A stretch of 64,000 nucleotides of DNA from positions 248,001-312,000 of the forward strand of contig NZ_CP092535.1 in NCBI RefSeq assembly GCF_022437945.1, written 5' to 3'. This DNA comes from Nocardioides sp. TF02-7. GTDB lineage: Bacteria; Actinomycetota; Actinomycetes; Propionibacteriales; Nocardioidaceae. Positions 57,742-64,000 of the stretch are shown here, in pieces (position 1 is the first letter of the stretch; every line of letters starts with the position of its first letter). The notes under the pieces were generated by a model. That model was not told the origin of the DNA. It did no database searches and saw nothing but the letters and a program-made list of their open reading frames with translations. The position numbers and the translations under genes are program-made.

Positions 57742-58326
57742 TCACCGGCCGTCGGGGCCCGTGGCGGCGTACCAGAGCGTCGTCTCGCCGTAGCGCTTGT
57801 GGCCGCGCTTGCCGGGCAGCGGCGTCAGCCCCGCCGGCCAGCGCGGCTGCGCGCCGCGGCTGGCGCGCTCGACCACCACGAGCGCGTCGGGCGCGAGCCA
57901 GCCCTGGTCGGCGAGGAGGGCGAGGTCGCCGGCGAGCGCGTCGTCGGTCAGCGGGTAGGGCGGGTCGCTGAACACGACGTCGTACGGCGCCGCCGCGGGC
58001 GCCGCGAGCACGGTCGCGGCCGACGCCACCCGGACGTCGGCCACGTCGCAGCCGACCAGGCGCGCGTTGCGACGGACGAGGTCGGCCGTGCGCCGGTCGG
58101 ACTCGACGAACGTCACGGCGGCGGCGCCGCGCGACCAGGCCTCGAGACCGATCGCCCCGGAGCCGGCGTAGAGGTCGAGGAACCGCAGGCCCTCGAGCGA
58201 CCCGCACCACGCCTCGACCGCCGAGAACAGCGCCTCGCGGACCCGGTCGGTGGTGGGCCGGGTGCGGGCGCCCTTCGGCGTCTCGATCCGCCGGCCGCCG
58301 GCGCGGCCGGCGACGATCCGGGTCAC
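57742..58326 (-). CDS. rsmD: 16S rRNA (guanine966-N2)-methyltransferase
   Basis: An intact 194-residue SAM methyltransferase of 30S assembly. MTRIVAGRAGGRRIETPKGA and RPTTDRVREALFSAVEAWCG are RsmD-specific. LRFLDLYAGSGAIGLEAWSR is the SAM site, VVFSDPPYPLTDDAL holds the DPPY catalytic motif, and the end HKRYGETTLWYA is conserved. GTG at 58326 overlaps the recG stop (GTGA), indicating one operon recG-rsmD-coaD. Confidence 0.95.
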   Translation of the reverse strand: MTRIVAGRAGGRRIETPKGARTRPTTDRVREALFSAVEAWCGSLEGLRFLDLYAGSGAIGLEAWSRGAAAVTFVESDRRTADLVRRNARLVGCDVADVRVASAATVLAAPAAAPYDVVFSDPPYPLTDDALAGDLALLADQGWLAPDALVVVERASRGAQPRWPAGLTPLPGKRGHKRYGETTLWYAATGPDGR

Positions 58327-60575
58327 GACTTCTCCAGGAAGTCACCCTGCTGGGAGAGCTCGAGCTCGCGGACCGCGTCGGCGAGCAGGGGCGCGCCGGC
58401 GAGGTCGGGGTCGCGCTCGAGCAGCGTCTCGGCGGCGGCGCGAGCGGCGACGATGGTGTCCTCGTCGCGGAGCACGCGGAGGTTCTCCAGGCTGGAGCGG
58501 CGGCCGGCCTGCGAGGCGCCGAGCACGTCGCCCTCGCGCCGCTGCTCGAGGTCGAGCCGGCTCAGCACGAACCCGTCGGTGGTGGCGGCGACCGCGTCGA
58601 GGCGGACGCGGGCGGGCGACGCGGGGTCGCCGACGTGGGTGACGAGGAGGCACAGGCCGGGCAGCCCGCCACGCCCGACCCGGCCGCGCAGCTGGTGGAG
58701 CTGGGAGACGCCGAACCGGTCGGCGTCGAGGATCACCATCGTCGTGGCGTTGGCGACGTCGACACCCACCTCGACCACCGTCGTCGAGACCAGCACGTCG
58801 ATGCCGCCCGCGGCGAAGGCGCGCATCGTCGCGTCCTTCTCGTCGGCGGGCAGCCGGCCGTGGAGACGGCCGAGCCGCAGCCCGGCGAGCGGGCCGTCGG
58901 CGAGCCGCTCGACCACCTCGTCGACGGCCGCGGCGGCGCCCGGAGCCGTGACCGGGTTGCCCTCGTCGTCGACGTCGACCGCCTCGACCAGGTCGGCCTC
59001 CGCCTCGTCGCCGGAGATCCGCGGGCAGACGACGTAGACCTGGTGGCCCTTCTCGACCTCCTCGCGCACCCGGGCCCACACCCGGTCGATCCACGCGGGC
59101 TGCTCGGCCAGCGGCACCACGTTGGTCTGGACCGGCGCCCGGCCCGCGGGGAGCTCGCGCAGGGTCGACACCTCGAGGTCGCCGAACACGGTCATCGCGA
59201 CGGTGCGCGGGATCGGGGTCGCCGTCATCACCAGCAGGTGGGGCGGGACCGCGGCCTTGTCGACCAGCGCGGCCCGCTGCTCCACGCCGAACCGGTGCTG
59301 CTCGTCGACGACGACCAGGCCGAGGTCGGCGAACTGCACCTGCTCCTGCAGCAGCGCGTGGGTGCCGACGACGATGCCGGCCTCGCCGCTCGCGATCCGC
59401 AGCAGCGGCTCGGTGCGCTGCGACTTGGTCATGGACCCGGTGAGGAGCTCGACCCGGGTGCCCTCCCCCGCGGCGAAGATCGTGCCGCCCGCGGCGAGGT
59501 CGCCGAGCAGGGTGACGATCGAGCGGTGGTGCTGCTGGGCGAGCACCTCGGTCGGCGCGAGCAGCGCCGCCTGGCCGCCCGAGTCGACCACCCGCAGCAT
59601 CGCCCGGAGCGCGACGAGCGTCTTGCCGGAGCCGACCTCGCCCTGCAGGAGCCGGTTCATCGGGTGGGGCTGCGCCAGGTCGCGCGCGACCTGCTCCCCC
59701 CACCTCCCGCTGGCCGGGAGTCAGCTCGAACGGCAGCCGCGCGTCGAAGGCGGCCTGCAGCGCCCCGTCGCCGCCGGTGCGGATCGTCGCGCCGAGCTCG
59801 CGGACCGCTCGCCGGCGGCGGGCGAGCACCAGCTGGGTGACGAGGGCCTCCTCGAACCGGAACCGGTGGTGGGCGCGGGCCACCTGCGCGCGGTCCTCGG
59901 GTGAGTGCACCCACTCGAACGCGCGGTGGACGTCGAGAACGCCGTGCTCCTCCCGGACCTCGTCGGGCAGCAGCTCGGGCAGCTCGTCGAGCACGACCCG
60001 GGCGAAGCGAACCGCCCGGGCGACGTCCCACGACTCGACGCCCTTGGTGAGCGGGTAGATCGGGTAGAGCGCGCCGATCTCGAGGACGTCCTCGCCGAGC
60101 TGGCCGTCGTCGCCCTCGGCGGCGTCGCCCATCCCGAAGATCGTGAGCTGCGGGTTGACCAGCTGCCACTGGTCGCGGAACCGGTCGGCGCGCCCGAGGA
60201 AGACCCCGCGGTTGCCGACCGCGACCCGGCGGGCGTGCCAGCCGGCCGTGCCCTGACTCTTGGCGAAGAACGTCATCCGCAGGCTGGGGCCGCCGGTGCG
60301 GAGCACGGCCTCCACCCGGTAGGCCGGCCGGCCCGAGCGGCGGTCGCGGTAGGTGTGCGTGCGGCACTCGCTGATCTCGCCGACGACGCACAGCATCTGC
60401 CCGACCCGGAGGTCGGCGACGTCGGTCAGCGAGCCGGTCTCGAGGTAGCGCCGCGGGAAGTGGCGCAGGAGGTCGCCGACGGTGCGCAGCCCGGAGACCG
60501 CTGACGAACTTGTTGCGCTTGGCCGGCGACGCGCTCCCCGAGGACGGCGGCGACGGGCGAATCGAGGGTGATCAG
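58323..60575 (-). CDS. recG: ATP-dependent DNA helicase RecG (several frame breaks, non-canonical start)
   Basis: Branch-migration helicase for stalled forks. The wedge domain runs from KFVSGLGLRTVGDLLRHFPR to GQMLCVVGEISECRTHTYRD. The motor has LLQGEVGSGKTLVALRAMLR (Walker A), VDEQHRFGVEQRAALVDK (DEQH), VMTATPIPRTVAMTVFGDLE, LVSTTVVEVGVDVANATTMV and HQLRGRVGRGG. Breaks lie near 60525, 60498 and 59698 (GGGGGG), each one base. The expected N-terminus (ITLDSPVAAVLGERVAG) is preceded by CTG at 60575, eight bases after GGAGG; no ATG or GTG is available. Substitution error or a true CTG start cannot be told apart here. Confidence 0.93.
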
Positions 60576-60588
60576 GGTCGGCCTCCGC

Positions 60589-62251
60589 TCACTCGACGGA
60601 CATCAGGAGCGGGTAGCGCTCCTGACCACCGTCGTACACCACGGTGTCGACATGCGGGTGCCGCTCCTCCACCCAGGCGGCCGCCCGGGCGCCGAGGTCG
60701 CCCGCGTCGCGGCCCTGCACGAGCGTCACCAGCTCGCCGCCCGCGGCGAGCAGCCGCTCGAGAACCTCGACGGCCACGGCGGCGAGGTCGTCGCCGACGA
60801 CGGCGAAGTCGCCCGCGATCACGCCGAGCACGTCGCCCACGCGGCACGGCCCGGCCATCGTCATCGCGTCCCGCGCGGCGACGGTGACCGCCCCGTGCCG
60901 GACGTGGCGGGCGGTCGCGGTCATCTCCGTGACGTCCTGGTCGAAGGTGCGCCCGGGCTCGTGGACGGCGATGGCGGCGAGGCCCTGGACCTGCGCCTCG
61001 GTCGGGATCACCGCGATCCGCAGGCCGCGGGCCGCGTGGTCGGTCTCCGCCGTGCTGGCGGCCACCCGGGAGGCGCGGACGGAGTCGGGGTCGTTGGGCA
61101 GGACGACGACCTCCTGCGCCCCGCAGGCGGTGATCGCGCCGAGCAGCTCGCCGGCCGACGGGCGACGCCCGGGACCTCCCTCCACGACCGTCGCCCCGGC
61201 CTCGGCGAAGAGCGCGGCCAGGCCCGGCCCGGCGGCGACCGCGATCACCCTCCGGCCGCTGGGCGCCACGGGGCCGCGCTGGGCGCCCGGCGTCTCGCTG
61301 CCCGCGCGCGCGACCTGCTCGGCGAAGTGGGTGACCCGGATCCGGTGCGGCCGCCCGACCTCCAGACCGGCCTCGATCGCGGCGCCGACGTCGTCGACGT
61401 GCACGTGGACGTTCCAGAGCCCGTCGCCGCCGACCACGACGACGGAGTCGCCCAGCTCACCGAGGCGGGCGCGCAGCGCCGGGATGTCGCCGTCACGGGT
61501 GTCGAGCAGGTACATCACCTCGTACGACGGCCCGTCGACGCTCAGGTCGCCTGCGCCGTCGTGCGGGAGGTGCGGCACCGGGATGACGTGCCGCCCCAGC
61601 GGCTGGGTGACCGGGACCGGTCGCCGGCCGGTCAGCACCGTCTCGGCGGCGTCCAGGATCACGCAGATCCCGCGACCGCCCGCGTCGACGACCCCGGCCT
61701 CGGCCAGCACGGCCAGCTGCTCCGGCGTGCGGCCCAGTGCCTCGCGGGCGGCCGCCGCGGCGCCGGCGAGCACGTCGCGGGTGCGGGCCTTCGGGTCCTT
61801 CGCCAGCTCGCCGGCCGCGTCGGAGGCGGCGCGCACCACGGTGAGCATCGTCCCCTCGACCGGCTCGCCGACGGCGGCGTAGCTGGCCTCGGTGGCCCGC
61901 TGGAGCGCCTCGGCCATCACCTCGGCGTTGCGGTGCTCCCCGCTCGCCGACGCCAGGCGGCGGGCGATCGCCCCCAGCATCTCGCTGAGGATCACGCCGG
62001 AGTTGCCCCGCGCCCCGAGGAGCGCACCCCGGGCGAACGCGGCGAGCGCCGCCGCGAGCGGCGCGTCGGAGGACTCCCCGGATCGCGGCTTGGGCGGCGG
62101 CGATGGTGAGATACATGTTGGTGCCGGTGTCGCCGTCGGGCACCGGGTAGACGTTGAGCGCGTCGATCTCCTCACGGGCCTCCGCGAGGGCGTCGGCGGC
62201 GATCTCGACGAACCGGAGCACGGTGTCGAGCTCGATGCCGCCGGCGGTCAT
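60589..62251 (-). CDS. DAK2-domain protein, fatty-acid-kinase FakA-like (one frame break)
   Basis: About 550 residues, in the conserved place next to recG. The N-terminal DAK2/DhaL domain has EIDALNVYPVPDGDTGTNMY (Mg-ATP binding DGDTGTN) and GALLGARGNSGVILSEMLGA. The middle and C-terminal YloV-like parts have GPSYEVMYLLDTRDGDIPAL, VHVHVDDVGAAIEAGLEVGR and AQEVVVLPNDPDSVRASRVA. In Firmicutes such proteins are the kinase subunit that phosphorylates fatty acids bound by FakB; no fakB is seen here. A GGGG run near 62085 has one base extra. ATG at 62251. Confidence 0.87.
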
Positions 62252-62409
62252 GGGCTCAATGTAGTGCGGCCGCCTCGATTTCCGGGTCCGCCGCCGTGTC
62301 GGCTAACCTGATCCGGTTGCCCGACGCTCGGGGCTCCGCCCCCGTGGACCTCGCTGGCCCGCTGGGCACCCCGTACTCGAGTTCAGATCCCGATCCGTAG
62401 GAGTCAACC

Positions 62410-62595
62410 GTGGCTGCCGTCTGCGACATCTGCGCGAAGAAGCCGGCCTTCGGCAACAACCGGCCGTGGTCGCGCAAGATCACCAAGCGCCGCTTCAACC
62501 CCAACATCCAGCGCGTCCGCGCGGTCGTCAACGGCACCCCCAAGCGCCTCAACGTCTGCACCGGCTGCCTGAAGGCGGGCAAGGTCACCCGCTGA
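62410..62595 (+). CDS. rpmB: 50S ribosomal protein L28
   Basis: An intact 61-residue protein: MAAVCDICAKKPAFGNNRPW, SRKITKRRFNPNIQRVRAVV, NGTPKRLNVCTGCLKAGKVT. CDIC and CTGC give the zinc-binding form. GTG at 62410 follows AGGAG. It is divergent from the DAK2 gene; a TAACCT at 62304-62309 is a candidate -10 element. A strong terminator follows at 62621. Confidence 0.96.
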   Translation: MAAVCDICAKKPAFGNNRPWSRKITKRRFNPNIQRVRAVVNGTPKRLNVCTGCLKAGKVTR

Positions 62596-62620
62596 CCCCC
62601 TGACACCGGCTCCACGGACC

Positions 62621-62655
62621 GGCCCGCCACCTCGGTGGCGGGCCGTGCTGGTTTT
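62621..62655 (+). terminator. Intrinsic terminator after rpmB
   Basis: A perfect 11-bp stem (GGCCCGCCACC at 62621-62631 with GGTGGCGGGCC at 62634-62644) with a 2-base gap forming a tight loop, followed by GTGCTGG and TTTT at 62652-62655. It lies 26 bp after the rpmB stop and 25 bp before the stop of convergent thiL. Confidence 0.85.
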
Positions 62656-62679
62656 CGGCTGTCCTTCCGGGGGGCCGGC

Positions 62680-63670
62680 TCAGAAGTGGGTCCACCCCGT
62701 CGGTCCGCCGTAGGGCGCGCCGTCGACCGTGACGAGGGGCGCGTCCTCCTGGGGCGCCTCGGTCACGACGCCGACCTCCCGCCAGCCCTCGGGCAGCGGT
62801 GTGCCGGGAGGGAACGTGGCAAGCAGCGAGTGGTCGTCGCCACCGCCGAGCACGAACTGCAGCGGGTCCGCTCCGGTGGCGGCACCCACCGCCACCAGCG
62901 GCTCCGGCACCTCGAACGCACCGCTGCGGACGTCGACACCGACGCCGCTGGCGCGCGCCAGGTGGGCCGCGTCGGCCAGCAGCCCGTCGGAGACGTCGAC
63001 CATCGCGGTGGCGCCCGCCTCCGCGGCGACCGGGCCGGCGTCGTACGGCGGCTCCGGACGCCGGTAGGCGTCGACGAGCACCCGCGGCGACCGGAAGCCC
63101 CGGCCGAGCACCGCCAGTCCGCCCGCGGCCCAGCCCTGGCGTCCGCAGAGCGCCACCACGTCGCCCGGCCGGGCGCCGGAGCGCAGCACGGGCGACACCG
63201 TGCAGGTGCCGAGCACCGTGACGGCGATCGTCACCTGGTCGGCGCTGGTGACGTCGCCACCGACCACGCCCGCGCCCACGGCGGCGCACTCCTCGGCGAA
63301 GCCGCGCACGAAGTCGAGCGCCCACCGTGCGGGGAGCGTCGGCGGCGCCGCGAACCCCACGGTCAGCCAGGCGGCGCGGCCGCCCATCGCGTTGACGTCG
63401 GAGATGTTCTGCGCGGCGGCGCGGTGCCCGACGTCGGCGGCGTCGGCCCACTCCCGCCGGAAGTGCCGGCCCTCGACCATCAGGTCGGTCGACACCACGG
63501 TGTGGCCCTTGCGCACCCGCAGCACCGCCGCGTCGTCACCCGGGCCGACGAGCACGTCCTCCCCGGGGGGCGGTCGCGGCGACGATCGCGCCCACGTGCC
63601 GGATCAGCCCGAACTCCCCCAGGTCGGCGAGCTCGGCGTTCGGGTCGGGGTCGGGGAGCGCGTCGGGCAC
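62680..63670 (-). CDS. thiL: Thiamine-monophosphate kinase (one frame break)
   Basis: Last step of thiamine diphosphate synthesis. The start ELADLGEFGLIRHVGA is followed, after a frame break near 63567 in a CCCCCCGGGG tract, by VLVGPGDDAAVLRV, VVSTDLMVEGRHFRREWADA, AAAQNISDVNAMGGRAAWLT, GAGVVGGDVTSADQVTIAVT and MVDVSDGLLADAAHLARASG. These are the ATP and Mg sites of ThiL. GTG at 63670 (VPDALPDPDPNAE) is the start used. About 329 residues. Convergent with rpmB. Confidence 0.93.
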
Positions 63671-63829
63671 GAGCCCATCCCACCAGATCGGCCGCCGTCG
63701 TCGTGGAGGAGGCCGCGACGGCCCCTCGCCGAGGAGGCGACCTCGGGGGTGGCGCGGTAGGTTGTGTCGTCGCGGCTGCCCTTCTCGGGAGCCGCCGCCC
63801 ATGACCAGCAAACGTCCCCGGGAGTGCCA

Positions 63830-64000
63830 ATGGTGGTGCAGGCCTACATCCTGATCCAGACCGACGTCGGCAAGGCGGCGGAGGTCGCCAAGGCGATCGC
63901 CCAGGTCAAGGGCGTCACCCTCGCCGAGGACGTCACCGGGCCCCTACGACGTGATCGTCCGCGCCGAGGCCCGCAACGTCGACGAGCTGGGCAAGCTGGT
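63830..64000 (+). CDS. Lrp/AsnC-type ligand-binding (RAM) protein, partial
   Basis: ATG at 63830 with GGGAG upstream opens MVVQAYILIQTDVGKAAEVA, KAIAQVKGVTLAEDVTGPYD and VIVRAEARNVDELGKLV. This is the RAM effector-binding domain of Lrp/AsnC proteins without a DNA-binding domain. A CCCC run near 63943 has one base extra. The gene leaves the window at 64000, so about 20-30 C-terminal residues are missing. Stand-alone RAM proteins sense amino acids in some bacteria; the role here is unknown. Confidence 0.8.
   Translation, partial: MVVQAYILIQTDVGKAAEVAKAIAQVKGVTLAEDVTGPLRRDRPRRGPQRRRAGQAG

Overview
The window is high-GC actinobacterial chromosome, most like Nocardioidaceae (Nocardioides-type); the lineage is an inference from codon use and gene content. 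Its backbone is the conserved block also known from Mycobacterium: thiL, rpmB, a DAK2-domain protein, recG, rsmD, coaD, a DUF177 protein, rpmF, rnc, mutM, smc, ftsY, glnK, glnD, ffh, an amidohydrolase, rpsP, a KH protein, rimM, trmD, rplS, lepB, rnhB and a DUF2469 protein. Most of these lie on the minus strand and read leftwards.

Layout from left to right. 1-2.2 kb: Tad-pilus TadG/TadE-like genes, cut by the left edge. 2.3-6.9 kb: DUF2469, an inserted secreted GH15 glucoamylase-like gene, rnhB, lepB, rplS. 7-9.7 kb: a Fic protein (+) facing amtB (-), which has its own GlnR-like operator. 9.8-16.2 kb: GNAT, trmD, rimM, KH protein, rpsP, amidohydrolase, a NYN/PIN-like protein, ffh. 16.3-19.1 kb: cstA, ybdD and a small membrane protein (+). 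19-23.2 kb: glnD, glnK (second GlnR-like operator), ftsY and a small membrane protein. 23.4-42.9 kb: an accessory locus between ftsY and smc that looks like biosynthesis of a sulfonated and sulfated glycan or glycolipid. It holds an APS reductase, UDP-sulfoquinovose synthase, four sulfotransferases, five glycosyltransferase genes, an SDR epimerase, an FkbM and a UbiG-like methyltransferase, and an acyltransferase-3/SGNH O-acyltransferase. 42.9-46.7 kb: an SOS-box-controlled DUF222/HNH gene split by an IS3-family element, then a tandem array of about 248-bp units. 46.7-50.3 kb: smc. 50.4-54.4 kb: a pyruvyltransferase-like/GT8 fusion, a TylF-like methyltransferase and a small coiled-coil protein. 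54.5-64 kb: mutM to thiL, with rpmB (+) and the start of an AsnC-type gene (+) at the right edge.

How the genes may work together. In the accessory locus APS reductase would supply sulfite, SqdB would make UDP-sulfoquinovose, the glycosyltransferases would build the glycan, and the sulfotransferases, methyltransferases and acyltransferase would decorate it. A module of divergent sulfotransferase / two-part GT-B enzyme / GT2 enzyme occurs twice. In the nitrogen genes, amtB has moved away from glnK-glnD, but GlnR-like half-site arrays precede both amtB and glnK.

Data caution: more than 35 single-base frame breaks interrupt otherwise well-conserved genes, including essential ones (ffh, smc, lepB, rpmF, coaD). 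Nearly all sit at short runs of C/G or A and can be repaired by one base, so they look like sequencing indels, not pseudogenes. Affected genes are given as single CDS entries with the break noted.
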